A stretch of 64,000 nt of DNA, taken from assembly GCF_014836955.1 (NCBI RefSeq), contig NZ_JACSPV010000009.1, positions 52,407 through 116,406 of the forward strand. Direction: 5' to 3'. The first letter of the stretch is position 1. The number at the start of each line of letters is the position of its first letter. This document shows positions 25,098-34,337 of the stretch, piece after piece. The notes beneath the pieces were generated by a model. The model did not search any database, was not told the origin of the DNA, and saw only the letters and a program-made list of their open reading frames with translations. This stretch comes from Bacillus norwichensis (GTDB taxonomy: Bacteria > Bacillota > Bacilli > Bacillales > Bacillaceae_C). Made by a program: the position numbers and the translations under genes.

Positions 25098-26116
25098 TGA
25101 AAGTCATGAAATTAAAGGTCATGTTAATTGCTGGGGGATTAGGTTTTCTTGCTTTTTTAGGGCTATTAGCATTTGTAGCTATTTTTATATCAAATGAAGA
25201 ACATTCATCTGATAGCGGGGATTTCATCCATGATATAGATGATGTATCGGTCTCCAAAGATGTGTTAAAACATCAGCCAATGGTAGAAAAATATGCACAA
25301 GAATATGGAATTAGTGAGTATGTCTCTACCTTACTAGCCATTATCCAAGTAGAGAGTGGTGGAAAATTAAAAGATGTGATGCAGAGTAGTGAATCGTTGG
25401 GACTTCCACCCAATACTTTAGATACCGAAGCTTCAATTCAACAAGGAACTAAATACTTTTCAGATTTATTACATTCTGCAGAAAGAAGTGATGTTGATGG
25501 CAATACAGCTATTCAAGCCTACAACTATGGCGGTGCTTTTATTGATTATGTCGCGAAAAGAGGTTCCCAGTACAACTTTGAACTTGCAGAAAACTTTGCG
25601 AAGGAACGTTCAGGTGGCAGCAAAGTCACTTACTCGAATCCGATAGCTGTAAAGAAAAACGGTGGTTGGCGTTACCGTTATGGCAATATGTTTTATGTCG
25701 ATTTAGTTAGTCAATATTTTATCTCACCGCAATTTGATGATGAATTAGTTCAGATCGTAATGAATGAAGCTTTAAAGTATGAAGGGTTCCCTTATGTCTT
25801 TGGTGGTGATAATCCAAAGACTTCATTCGATTGTAGTGGATTGACACAATGGAGTTATCAAAAAGCAGGGATTAACTTGCCTCGAACAGCACAGCAACAG
25901 TATGACGCAACCGAGTCGATACCTTTATCGGAAGCAAAGCCTGGGGATTTAGTGTTTTTTCATTCCACATATAATGCAGGAACCTATGTCACCCATGTAG
26001 GAATCTACCTTGGAAATAATCAGATGTATAATGCTGGAGATCCGATTGGTTATGCAGATTTAACTTCTTCTTACTGGCAAAAGCACCTGATTGGATCTGG
26101 ACGTATTAAACAATAG
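25097..26116 (+). CDS. CwlT-like bifunctional cell-wall hydrolase (Tn916 Orf14)
   Basis: A 339-residue membrane-anchored enzyme that opens peptidoglycan for the conjugation channel. One membrane helix (about 8-31) precedes a lysozyme-like domain (about 58-180) with catalytic E86 in IIQVESGG, and a C-terminal NlpC/P60 endopeptidase domain (about 215-335) with C246 in FDCSGLTQWSY and a histidine in VTHVGIYLG. This two-domain order is that of CwlT of ICEBs1 and Orf14 of Tn916. It begins within the stop of the VirB6-like gene. Confidence 0.95.
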   Translation: MKVMKLKVMLIAGGLGFLAFLGLLAFVAIFISNEEHSSDSGDFIHDIDDVSVSKDVLKHQPMVEKYAQEYGISEYVSTLLAIIQVESGGKLKDVMQSSESLGLPPNTLDTEASIQQGTKYFSDLLHSAERSDVDGNTAIQAYNYGGAFIDYVAKRGSQYNFELAENFAKERSGGSKVTYSNPIAVKKNGGWRYRYGNMFYVDLVSQYFISPQFDDELVQIVMNEALKYEGFPYVFGGDNPKTSFDCSGLTQWSYQKAGINLPRTAQQQYDATESIPLSEAKPGDLVFFHSTYNAGTYVTHVGIYLGNNQMYNAGDPIGYADLTSSYWQKHLIGSGRIKQ

Positions 26117-26131
26117 AAAGGATGGGATAGC

Positions 26132-27043
26132 ATGTACCTCCCTTTTAGTAAAAAAGAAAAACAGGAAAAGCCAAAGAAATCGAAAAAGGTAAAAGTGAAA
26201 ACGGTTGGAAAGCGTAAAAAGTCCGATCTTTTTTTATGGATTCTATTAATCAGTAGTCTAGCGTTTGGAATCTATAAAAACTTTACCTCCATTGATCAAC
26301 ATACCATTCATGAAAGAGAAATTGTGCAGAACCATATGGTAGATACAACTGCGATTGAAAGCTTTACAAGAAACTTTGTGAAAGACTATTACACGTGGGA
26401 AAATGAAGCCGAATCATTGGAAGAACGAACAGAAAAACTTACTGATTATCTGACAGAAGAACTGCAAGCTTTAAATGTAGATACCGTAAGGAACGATATT
26501 CCTACCAGTTCTAGTGTAGGTAATATAAACATTTGGTCAGTATCGCAGGAAAACGAGGATACCTATGCTGTTGTTTATTCGGTAGAACAAAAAATTTCAG
26601 AGGATAAAAGTAGCCAATGGGTACGCTCTACCTATCGTATTCTACTTCATCAAGATAAGTTAGGAAACTTGGTAATTACTCAAAACCCTACCTTGTGGAG
26701 CTTACCGAAAAAATCTGATTATGAACCAAAACAGCCCGAAAGTAATGGGACAGTTAATTCCGATACTGTACATGAAGTAACAGAGTTTTTGGAAACATTC
26801 TTTACGTTTTATCCGACCGCCACTGATAAAGAACTTGCTTATTATGTGAAAGATAATGCCTTACCACCGATTAGGAAAAACTATATATTTTCAGAACTAA
26901 TCAATCCAGTATTCCAAAAATCAGGACACCAGATACAAGTCTGGGTATCTGTGAAGTATCTGGATGAAACGACGAAGGGAGAGCAAATTTCACAATATGT
27001 ACTCACTTTAGAGAAAGATATGAACTGGATGATCGTTCAATAA
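26132..27043 (+). CDS. TcpC-family channel protein (Tn916 Orf13, ConB)
   Basis: A 303-residue bitopic protein. A basic N-terminal tail (KKEKQEKPKKSKKVKVK) and a single membrane helix at about 33-50 precede an extracytoplasmic part with two NTF2-like domains, the TcpC architecture, analogous to VirB8. AAAGGATGGG precedes the ATG. It is the last conjugation gene before the cargo region, as in Tn916 where tet(M) cargo follows orf13. Confidence 0.88.
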   Translation: MYLPFSKKEKQEKPKKSKKVKVKTVGKRKKSDLFLWILLISSLAFGIYKNFTSIDQHTIHEREIVQNHMVDTTAIESFTRNFVKDYYTWENEAESLEERTEKLTDYLTEELQALNVDTVRNDIPTSSSVGNINIWSVSQENEDTYAVVYSVEQKISEDKSSQWVRSTYRILLHQDKLGNLVITQNPTLWSLPKKSDYEPKQPESNGTVNSDTVHEVTEFLETFFTFYPTATDKELAYYVKDNALPPIRKNYIFSELINPVFQKSGHQIQVWVSVKYLDETTKGEQISQYVLTLEKDMNWMIVQ

Positions 27044-27097
27044 ATCAAAAGAAATAAGAAAATATGATATTTATGACTTAAGAAATCATTATAAAAT

Positions 27098-28192
27098 TTA
27101 TAGTATATAACTCAAGTTTCGGAGTAAAGAAACACGCATAACTCCTTTCCGCACTTGGCTTTGGGTTGAAAAAGTTATCAAGAAAAAATCCCGTTCAAAA
27201 TCTGATGCAGCAAATTTTTGGTACAGTTTATAGGCTTCATCAATTGATTCAGCTTCATAGATGTCAAAGAAATGCTCTTTAAGTTCGTATGCTTGACCAA
27301 GTAATGGGAACTTATCAGTCCATACTTGCAACTTTATTTGATCATCGAAGTCGTTATGGTCTTTTCGTCTTGTAGGAAGCACATAACGATCTCTCATAAG
27401 TTGTCTGCGTTCTTTGGCTGAGACATTTTGACGGTTAGCTTTTCGGATTTTCTCTAAGGCTTCATTAGCTAATTTTACAACATGAAACTTGTTAATTACG
27501 ATTTTGGCATGTGGTATCACTGTATAAACAGCACTTTTATAAGGGTTCCACATATCCATTGCAACAAGTTCGATTTTATCAATGTTTTGAAGTTTTAACA
27601 GGTAACTGATAACGATATCTTTATTACGTTTTCGTAAAATGCCAATTACCGACTTGTTTTCTACATCTGTGATGACACAACGATAGTTCTTTAGCAGATG
27701 GACTTCATCAATACCAAGCCAGTTAGGAGTTCTGAAATCTGTTTGTGCTTCAAGTTCTGCAACGTAGTCATTAAAGATGTTTCGTACAGTCTTTTCATCA
27801 ATGCCTATATCGTCTGCAATACTGGTGAATTTCTTTTCAAGACTGGCTTCTTGAATCCAATCTATAAGTCTATTAGTAACAGAACGATTGACATCCATAT
27901 CAGACAAAGTTTCAAAAAACGTTTCATTGCACTCTCGACATTTATAACGCTGTCGTTTTATATAAATTCCAACACGTTTAGCGTGCATTGGTAGGTCGAA
28001 AAATAACTGCTTCTTTTTACCGTGCTTATATAAGTTTGCAACAGTACCACATTTTGGGCAGTAGGAGGGAGGCGGTAAAATGGTCTCAACTAAGAATCTA
28101 TAATCAAATTCACTCTCATCCATATCAATAATTTTAAAATTTGGTAGGTTAAGCATATTAGATGTCATTATTTCATTTTCCTTTTGCAACAT
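27098..28192 (-). mobile_element. ISL3-family transposase, 3' end altered or truncated
   Basis: A 364-residue frame. The N-terminal zinc finger (CPKCGTVANLYKHGKK and CRECNETF) and the DDE core (WLGIDEVHL, VAMDMWNPYKSAV, DKFHVVKLANEAL-like NKFHVVKLANEA) are typical of ISL3. Family members usually exceed 400 residues and end with a conserved glutamate region; here the last 30 residues (after FAASD) do not look like ISL3, so the 3' end is lost or fused to element DNA. No terminal inverted repeats are seen. It marks the left border of the cargo region. It is probably inactive. Confidence 0.75.
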
Positions 28193-28209
28193 ATTTTAAG
28201 ACAATAAAC

Positions 28210-28249
28210 AAAAACAGCATTACTTCTTGATTAGAGTAATGCTGTTTTT
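28210..28249. terminator. Bidirectional terminator after the efflux operon
   Basis: AAAAACAGCATTACT (28210-28224) and AGTAATGCTGTTTTT (28235-28249) form a perfect 15-bp stem with T-runs on both strands. It ends the minus-strand MFS operon. Confidence 0.9.
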
Positions 28250-28253
28250 GTGT

Positions 28254-29675
28254 TCAGTCCTCAACTTTTACACGTTTGATAAAGAATGCTAAAACTAATC
28301 CAATAATCGACACCACCATTGCAAAAATAAAAGCATTTTGTACTCCTGATGTGAGAGAAACCACTATATTTTCAGGTGTTGTCGGGTCGGTGATGCCAGA
28401 TAAATAATTTTGTTGTCCCATTGTCATCATTGTTGCAGCTGTAGCCGTTCCAATGGCACCTGCCACTTGCTGCATTGTATTTATTATTGCAGAACCATGT
28501 GGATATAGCTCTGTATCCAATTGATTTAATCCATTAGTTTGCACTGGCATCATAACCATTGAGGTTCCAAGCATCAAACACATATACTGTGTGATTATTA
28601 CTTCAACAGATGTGCTCGATTCAACATTGGAGAAAATCCAAAGTACAACAAAGGCTATGAAAAAACCAGAAATCACTAACCATCTTGGACCAAATCGATC
28701 AAATAATCGACCAGTGATAGGTGACATAATCCCATTCAAGATTCCACCAGGAAGTAAAATTAGCCCTGCCACCAAAGCGGTGTAGCCCATACCGTCTTGA
28801 AGATAAATAGGTAGAAGAAGATTAGCTGTTAAAATAATAATCATATTAATTACCACAGTCAGAGTACCTAATGCAAACATCGGCTGTTTGAAAGCCTTCA
28901 AATTGACAATAGGGGATTTAATAGAGAACTGTCTAATAGAGAATAGTAATAATGATAAAATACCAATGATTATAGTCACTATGGCAATTGATGTACCTTC
29001 TGTTTGCCCTACACCACTAAAACCATATACTATTCCCCCAAACCCAACTGTAGATAGAAGAATAGACAATAAATCGATTTTTGGCTTGGTTATTGTAGAA
29101 ACATTTTGCATATAGAACACACTACACAACAGGGCAATTACATAGAAGGGAATTGCTAACCAAAATAACCAATGATAACTTAGGGTTTCAACCACCAGCC
29201 CAGAAATTGCAGGACCAAGTGCAAGGGATGTCATCATTACTAATCCTATTAACCCCATAGCCGTCCCCCTCTTTTTGGGAGGAATAATTACTAAAACAAC
29301 ATTATACATTAATGGAAGGAGTATTCCTGTACCAATAGCTTGAAGCATTCTCCCTATTAATAACAAACTAAAATTTGGAGCAATTGCAGCACTTATTGAA
29401 CCTAAAATAGAAAATACTACTGAAGTTATAAATAGCTTTCTTGTTGAAAACCATTGGATTAGAAGTGCCGAAATAGGTACTAAAACGCCAATGGTTAAAA
29501 GGTAGCCCGTTGTTAACCACTGAACGGTAGATGCATTTATTTGAAACACCTGCATTAAATCACTAAAAGCCATATTTAAGGCTGTTTCGAAAAATAAACC
29601 TATAAATCCCGCCAGCAACAAAGATATCATAATAGGAATCACACTAAATTGCTTTTCATTTCTTTGTACTTCCAT
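28254..29675 (-). CDS. DHA2-family (14-helix) drug efflux MFS transporter, LmrB-like
   Basis: A 473-residue transporter with about 14 membrane segments. It has the motif C region (IGLVMMTSLALGPAISG), the FFETALNMAFSDLMQVFQ start and the QNVSTITKPKIDLLSI loop characteristic of LmrB-like DHA2 pumps. It should export drugs in exchange for protons; lincosamide-type export is known for LmrB but substrate here is unproven. It is the last gene of a tetR-GNAT-MFS operon and ends at a perfect terminator. The TetR gene upstream is the likely sensor of the exported compound. Confidence 0.88.
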   Translation of the reverse strand: MEVQRNEKQFSVIPIMISLLLAGFIGLFFETALNMAFSDLMQVFQINASTVQWLTTGYLLTIGVLVPISALLIQWFSTRKLFITSVVFSILGSISAAIAPNFSLLLIGRMLQAIGTGILLPLMYNVVLVIIPPKKRGTAMGLIGLVMMTSLALGPAISGLVVETLSYHWLFWLAIPFYVIALLCSVFYMQNVSTITKPKIDLLSILLSTVGFGGIVYGFSGVGQTEGTSIAIVTIIIGILSLLLFSIRQFSIKSPIVNLKAFKQPMFALGTLTVVINMIIILTANLLLPIYLQDGMGYTALVAGLILLPGGILNGIMSPITGRLFDRFGPRWLVISGFFIAFVVLWIFSNVESSTSVEVIITQYMCLMLGTSMVMMPVQTNGLNQLDTELYPHGSAIINTMQQVAGAIGTATAATMMTMGQQNYLSGITDPTTPENIVVSLTSGVQNAFIFAMVVSIIGLVLAFFIKRVKVED

Positions 29676-29711
29676 ATAACCCCACCTTACAAAGGATAAA
29701 AATAATCATAT

Positions 29712-30263
29712 TTATATATTTCTTACTTGCTTTTCAAGGTATTCATTTTGCAAAAGCCCCATATGAATGATGTCATGCCATTCACCATTTCTAAATAGAC
29801 TTTGTCTACTATTTCCTTCCTCCTGAAAACCGATTTTAGTGTACAAACGAATAGCTCTATCATTAAATGAAAATACTTTAAGGGAAACTCGATGGAGGTT
29901 CATTTCGTAAAAAACATAATCCAACAGTAATTTCAAACCCTCTGAACCATAGCCTTTTCCCCAATATTCCTTTTCCCCGATATCAATAATACATTCAGCA
30001 TTTCTATTTTTATAATCAATGTTGATTAATGATACAATGCCAATTGGTATTTCATCTCCTTTTTCAACCATAATATAGCATTTGGCTGAATGAGATCCCA
30101 AAATAACATGATCTACAAATTCTTTAGTTGCTTCCATTGGATAAACATCTAAAGATGAGTTGGTGGAATGCATAACTTCCATATCGTTTCTCCACTTGTG
30201 ATAAAGTTCTGTATCTTCCTTTGTCATCTTTCTTAATCTCACTCTTGATGATTCAAACAACAT
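29712..30263 (-). CDS. GNAT acetyltransferase of the RimJ/RimL-SpeG type
   Basis: A 183-residue acetyltransferase. N-terminal text VRLRKMTKEDTELYHKWRND and the acetyl-CoA loop EKEYWGKGYGSEGLKLLLDYVFYE are typical of the Acetyltransf_3 group. AAGGAG stands 9 bases before the ATG at 30263; an upstream GTG at 30272 overlaps it. It lies between tetR and an efflux pump gene, recalling the blt-bltD pair of B. subtilis where a spermidine acetyltransferase accompanies a drug pump. The substrate could be a polyamine or a drug. Confidence 0.85.
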   Translation of the reverse strand: MLFESSRVRLRKMTKEDTELYHKWRNDMEVMHSTNSSLDVYPMEATKEFVDHVILGSHSAKCYIMVEKGDEIPIGIVSLINIDYKNRNAECIIDIGEKEYWGKGYGSEGLKLLLDYVFYEMNLHRVSLKVFSFNDRAIRLYTKIGFQEEGNSRQSLFRNGEWHDIIHMGLLQNEYLEKQVRNI

Positions 30264-30275
30264 AGTGATCACTCC

Positions 30276-30899
30276 TTATAGTGCAGATTTTGGATTAATT
30301 AATTTTTCTAAAGAAAAAAGTAAGACGGATAATTGATTCTTTACTTTTGTTTGTTCATGTCCCAATTGAAATGTGTCCAACATTAAACCGTTTATAAATG
30401 ATAGGAGATACCGTGCTATAGAACGAGTAGATTGTTGAGGTCTAAATTCTCCTTTAAGCATACCTTCATTCAATACTTCTTCTATAGCTTCAGTAGTTCG
30501 CTTATAGCGTTCAGAAATGTAAGGGAAATTATCTTTATTATTTGCGTAATTAGATGATAAAAAGAATTCTGCCTTTGCATAGAGCAGTGTTTGCTCAATT
30601 GCCTCAATATAAAATTGCTGTTCTTCAACCCATTTTTTTAATTGTGGCCATATTGGACCTTCATCAGATGACACAAAATATTGAATGTCTTTTTGGTCAT
30701 CATATTTTAAGACTTCGATAAAAACGTGATCAATATTATCGAAATAACTATAGAATGCACCTCTGGATATTCCAGCCTTGTCCATAATATCTTGCATAGA
30801 TGTGTGAACAAATCCTTTCTCGATAAACACCTTCTTGGCTACTTCTATCAATTCTCTTTTTCTTTCTTTTTTATATTCTTCGCTAACTTTTGGTGCCAT
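30276..30899 (-). CDS. TetR-family repressor of the efflux operon
   Basis: A 207-residue regulator. The N-terminal HTH (about 12-58) reads VAKKVFIEKGFVHTSMQDIM followed by AGISRGAFYSYFDNIDHVF; the rest is the helical ligand domain. GGAGG precedes the ATG at 30899; the longer frame upstream runs through its own promoter and operator and is not coding. It is first in the operon with a GNAT gene and an MFS pump, and a perfect 12-bp inverted repeat lies over and after its promoter, so autoregulation is likely. Confidence 0.9.
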   Translation of the reverse strand: MAPKVSEEYKKERKRELIEVAKKVFIEKGFVHTSMQDIMDKAGISRGAFYSYFDNIDHVFIEVLKYDDQKDIQYFVSSDEGPIWPQLKKWVEEQQFYIEAIEQTLLYAKAEFFLSSNYANNKDNFPYISERYKRTTEAIEEVLNEGMLKGEFRPQQSTRSIARYLLSFINGLMLDTFQLGHEQTKVKNQLSVLLFSLEKLINPKSAL

Positions 30900-30937
30900 A
30901 AAGCCACCTCCATAATGATTGACAAAGGGTATACAAT

Positions 30938-30998
30938 AAACTATACACTTATGTCGTTTTATATGATAGATTATACCGACACCAGTGTATAGTTTCAA
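30938..30998 (-). promoter_or_regulatory. Promoter and paired operator half-sites of the tetR operon
   Basis: On the minus strand TTGAAA (30993-30998) and TATAAT (30970-30975) are 17 bases apart. AAACTATACACT (30938-30949) and its exact reverse complement AGTGTATAGTTT (30984-30995) flank the -10 region. One arm overlaps the -35 and spacer, the other lies about 20 bases downstream of the -10, so binding at either or both would block transcription. Confidence 0.8.
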
Positions 30999-30999
30999 C

Positions 31000-31408
31000 C
31001 CTTTATATTAATATTTTTGTTTTTTAGTTATGTAAATTATCTTGTAAATATAGGACGACCAGTCATAAAAAATCTACATTCTAATGAGAAAGAATGTGGT
31101 TAAGTTAGCAATTCATTAGGGTTAATGTAATAATTTCACCAGAAAACCCCGCAAATAATTTCTACTCCCAAAATTATTATGTTTCAGTAAATATATTTTT
31201 CTACATGATAATCCGAATTAGTGCTTTATGATCATTAATTAAATAAAAATGAGTTTCCACACTAAAATCCGATTACCCGAATAATTTACACACTTTAGTT
31301 GGTAAGCCCAAAAAATATACTTTACAGGTTTTCTATCTCCATATTTTATGGTCAACCATTTATGGTCGGTCATACCAACTATTTTTGGATTCATGTGATT
31401 AAACACTA
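31000..31408. other. A/T-rich intergenic remnant region
   Basis: No open frame with a ribosome site is seen. The words gaccagtcata (31055 region) and atggtcggtcata (31360 region) resemble operator halves of TetR regulators that control drug pumps, and may be what is left of the control region of the decayed pump gene at 31409-31740. Confidence 0.4.
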
Positions 31409-31740
31409 CTAGTTCCTTTTATCAATCTTTTCATCCAAAAAAAAGACCACGATTTCCGTCTGTTCCCTGGAAGAAAAACCCCCGGAATAATGGCACACGT
31501 GGTAAATCCGATTGTTCACCAGAAAGTATAATTGAACACATTGACCCATGATGCGACATCGAGCATCGGTCCATGAATTAATTGACTCTGTAAGTTGGCG
31601 GCACGCACTGCAGTTCCAAATGCTCCACCTACTTGTTGAGCAATCGCGTGATACTGATGCCATGAGAAACCTGTTTTTCCGGCATATCTTTATAAGTGGC
31701 ATCTACAACAGGGATAAGCACTGCTCCAAATTCTACTCCT
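31409..31740 (-). pseudogene. Decayed C-terminal end of a DHA2 MFS drug transporter
   Basis: Reading the minus strand across frames gives IPVVDATYKDMPEKQVSHG, then after a frameshift QQVGGAFGTAVRAANLQSQL, NVFNYTFW, a TGA in place of a tryptophan codon, and TIGFTTCAIIPGVFLPGNRR. This is the end of a 14-helix MFS exporter. It has at least one frameshift and one nonsense change and lacks its 5' part. Confidence 0.75.
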
Positions 31741-31802
31741 AACCTATGGCTCGCATGAGAAAATAGACGTTTAAATCTGTTTCTTTCCATAAGGTGGATT
31801 CG

Positions 31803-31978
31803 GGACACCAGTACCTGATTTTTTCAATTGAAGTTGATGATCTTGAAAACGCACTAGCTCGCATAAAAGAAACAGGATTTCCAATTGATTATGGATCAGC
31901 TCAGGAACCATAGGGTGTTCGGCGATTATGTAAGGGATTCAATCTGAAAGCTCGTCAATATTCTTATCCATTTGTAAA
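31803..31978 (+). pseudogene. Decayed VOC (glyoxalase/bleomycin-resistance) protein fragment
   Basis: The frame reads GHQYLIFSIEVDDLENALAR, IKETGFPIDYGSAQEP and then TAG where the family has tryptophan (EPWG). After a frameshift DYVRDSI, a TGA, and KLVNILIHL complete the typical VOC C terminus. The 5' part is missing. Not functional. Confidence 0.7.
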
Positions 31979-32057
31979 TTAATGAAGGGTAATTTGAAAT
32001 CTTCTAATTCCTAAGTATAGATAGCCAATTATCTTGAAAGTAAATGGTTATTTTTTA

Positions 32058-32086
32058 TTGACTAAGTGTTCATTCAAAGATAAAAT
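32058..32086 (+). promoter_or_regulatory. Sigma-A promoter of the hydrolase-TetR pair
   Basis: TTGACT (32058-32063) and TAAAAT (32081-32086) have a 17-base spacer and stand 33 bases before the hydrolase start codon. Confidence 0.75.
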
Positions 32087-32119
32087 GTTGATAAACTTGA
32101 ATTTTATGGGGGGATTTTA

Positions 32120-32869
32120 ATGGATTTGTACTATGAGATTAATGGTACTGGACATCCAGTTGTTATGATCCATGGCGGAGGTACTGATTTGCGGGAATGG
32201 AATTACTTGGCACCTCTACTGGCTAAGTATTATCAAGTAATTTCTGTTGATGGTCGAGGTGTTGGTCAATCACCAACTCCGAAAGACCAAGTTAACTATG
32301 TGGAAGATATGCGGTTTTTTATAGATGAGCTTGAGCTTGATAAGCCAACCATCATCGGTCATTCCATTGGTGGGCAAATTGCAACTGAATTCGCTTTAAC
32401 TTATCCGGAAAAAGTCACAAACCTTGTTTTAATTGCTCCTGCTTTATCAGGATTTCAAGGTTACACAGAATATGAGCAAATAATGCAAAAGGTGATGGGG
32501 GCTGCCCCGGATGTGGAGAAGATGGTAGATTTGATGCTGCATTCTCCAATGTATCAAGTCGTTATCCATAGTCCGCAAAGAAATCTTGCCACGCAAATGC
32601 TTCAAGATCAGTTTCAACGAGTGTTGGGTGGACCTGCTTTTGAAATGATATGGCCCAATCCTCCTGCCATCGACCGATTAGAAGAGTTGACAGCCAAAAC
32701 ATTATTTATTATTGGCGAAAAGGATTTACCTGAAAATTTTCTTGCTCTTGAACACTTTAGAAAAATTCAAAATATCAATTTTATTGAAATACCAAATGCT
32801 GATCATATCTTGACCTTGACACATTCTGAAGCGTTAAATCAGGCAATCACTGCTTTTATGGAGGAATGA
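32120..32869 (+). CDS. Alpha/beta hydrolase
   Basis: A 249-residue soluble alpha/beta-hydrolase. The oxyanion-loop text VVMIHGGGTDLREW, the nucleophile elbow GHSIGG (near residue 83) and the late histidine in NADHILTLTH are visible; the acid residue is probably in IIGEKDLPE. GGGGGG precedes the ATG. A TetR gene follows after 7 bases, so the hydrolase is likely controlled by it. The substrate may be an ester, lactone or epoxide; detoxification of an antibiotic is possible but unsupported. Confidence 0.88.
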   Translation: MDLYYEINGTGHPVVMIHGGGTDLREWNYLAPLLAKYYQVISVDGRGVGQSPTPKDQVNYVEDMRFFIDELELDKPTIIGHSIGGQIATEFALTYPEKVTNLVLIAPALSGFQGYTEYEQIMQKVMGAAPDVEKMVDLMLHSPMYQVVIHSPQRNLATQMLQDQFQRVLGGPAFEMIWPNPPAIDRLEELTAKTLFIIGEKDLPENFLALEHFRKIQNINFIEIPNADHILTLTHSEALNQAITAFMEE

Positions 32870-32876
32870 AGTTAAA

Positions 32877-33473
32877 ATGCCACGTACACCAGAAGAGAAT
32901 AATCGTATTCGCCAAGCATCCAAAGAAAAAATTAGAGCTGCGGCTATGGAGTTATTTATGAAGCAGGGATATTACGCTACTTCTATAAGCGATATAGCTA
33001 AACAAGGGGGGATTTCGAAAGGTTTGCTCTATAACTATTACAAAGGAAAAGAAGAGCTGCTTGCTGAAATGGTAGAGACAAGAATCAGAGAAGTGGTTGA
33101 AGTCATGGAAGAAGCAACCACTTTAGAGACTGCTAGTGAACAGCTTGAATATATAGTCAATGGCGCCATTGATAACATTTATCAAAATCCGGAAGTTCAT
33201 CGGTTCTATCTTCATTTGCAAACTCAGCCAGAAGCTGATGAAGAGTTGATAAAATACAGTTATCTCATTATTGAAGAAAATGCCAGGCAATTTGAGTTTC
33301 AATGTGAAATATTTGAAAGAATGGGAATAAATGAGCCGAGGAAACGGTCGCTATATTTTTCGTCCGTGCTTCAAGGCAGCATGCTGATGATATCTACCTA
33401 TCCGCAGAAGTTTCCCATTGAAGAGATAAAAGCACAAATTATTCATGAATTTTGCAGATCATCTAATGTATAA
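32877..33473 (+). CDS. TetR-family regulator
   Basis: A 198-residue regulator with an N-terminal HTH (about 15-60: AAAMELFMKQGYYATSISDIA, GGISKGLLYNYYKGKEELL) and a helical ligand-binding part. It is co-transcribed with the hydrolase upstream and followed by broken ABC transporter genes that it may once have controlled. The start ATG lies 7 bases after the hydrolase stop, with GAGGAATGAAG as ribosome site. Confidence 0.88.
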   Translation: MPRTPEENNRIRQASKEKIRAAAMELFMKQGYYATSISDIAKQGGISKGLLYNYYKGKEELLAEMVETRIREVVEVMEEATTLETASEQLEYIVNGAIDNIYQNPEVHRFYLHLQTQPEADEELIKYSYLIIEENARQFEFQCEIFERMGINEPRKRSLYFSSVLQGSMLMISTYPQKFPIEEIKAQIIHEFCRSSNV

Positions 33474-33664
33474 AATAGATAAGGAACCTTAACAGTTCGA
33501 TTAATGGTCCAATTGATGTTCCTGAGTCAAATGAAATGTGTACACACCATTTCGGTGAATGTCAGTCTGTTTCAATGTGAAAACTGTGGAGGAGAAATGA
33601 ATCCAACGTACTATAAAGGAATTTATCGGCAGGTAACTTTCAGCTGTAAATGGAGAAAACAATC

Positions 33665-34080
33665 ATGATAAAAGTCAATAAGGTTCATTACAGTTATGAT
33701 TCAACCAAAATATTAAATGGCTTGAATTTGTTGGAGAGTGATCCAATCATCCTTGGACTTTGGGGGCGGAAGGGCACGGGGAAAACAACCTTAATGAAGC
33801 TGTTAGCTGGCCATTTAAAACCTGATCAAGGTGAAATAACTCTATTTGGATTTAATGCAAGAGGAACATCCATTCAGTGTGATTTGGAAGGTAAAAGATG
33901 CGTTTCGATGCGTTACGCTTTGGTGATTATTACAATCCAAATTTCGATATGAATTTTGCAAAAGAACTGTTAACTGATTTTAATTTACATGAAAACAAAC
34001 ATGTAACCAAACTCTCCAAAGGTATGAAATCCGCATTGCAATTTATTATTCTGCGAAAGAGTATATCAAAAGAAGATATA
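33665..34080 (+). pseudogene. Broken ABC transporter ATPase
   Basis: The first frame (MIKVNKVHYSYDSTKILNG) has Walker A as WGRKGTGKTTLM and runs to GFNARGTSI. The reading then shifts to a second frame (RFDALRFGDYYNPNFDMNFAK) with the ABC signature TKLSKGMKSALQF, and breaks off before Walker B. The Q-loop region is deleted. A 23-codon frame MNPTYYKGIYRQ at about 33598, with a good GGAGG site, just upstream may be the remnant of the operon's first gene. Confidence 0.75.
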
Positions 34081-34081
34081 T

Positions 34082-34255
34082 GCCGAAGGCATTCCAGCAA
34101 CGATGTTTGGGGTTCAAGATATTCAAAAAGAGTACGAACAACTAGTGAAACTTGGAGTGAAGTTTACCATGGAACTGACAGAAATGGTGGAAGTCACAAT
34201 AGCTGTCTTCGATGATACATGCGGCAATCTTATTCAGATCGCTCAGCAGAACTCA
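34082..34255 (+). pseudogene. C-terminal fragment of a VOC/glyoxalase-family protein
   Basis: After the broken ABC gene the sequence reads EGIPATMFGVQDIQKEYEQL, VKLGVKFTMELTEM and VFDDTCGNLIQIAQQ to a TGA. This is the second half of a VOC-fold protein joined to foreign DNA at its 5' side. No start or ribosome site remains. Confidence 0.65.
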
Positions 34256-34337
34256 TGACGAAAATGTGATGTATGAGAAGTTGTGAAAGCAGCTTTTTAT
34301 TATTAGAAAAAATATTAATAGAATAGAGGTGCAATGT

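Noticed and set aside
27098..28192. Complete, active ISL3 element
   Set aside because: The C-terminal part does not match the family, the length is short, and no terminal inverted repeats were found.
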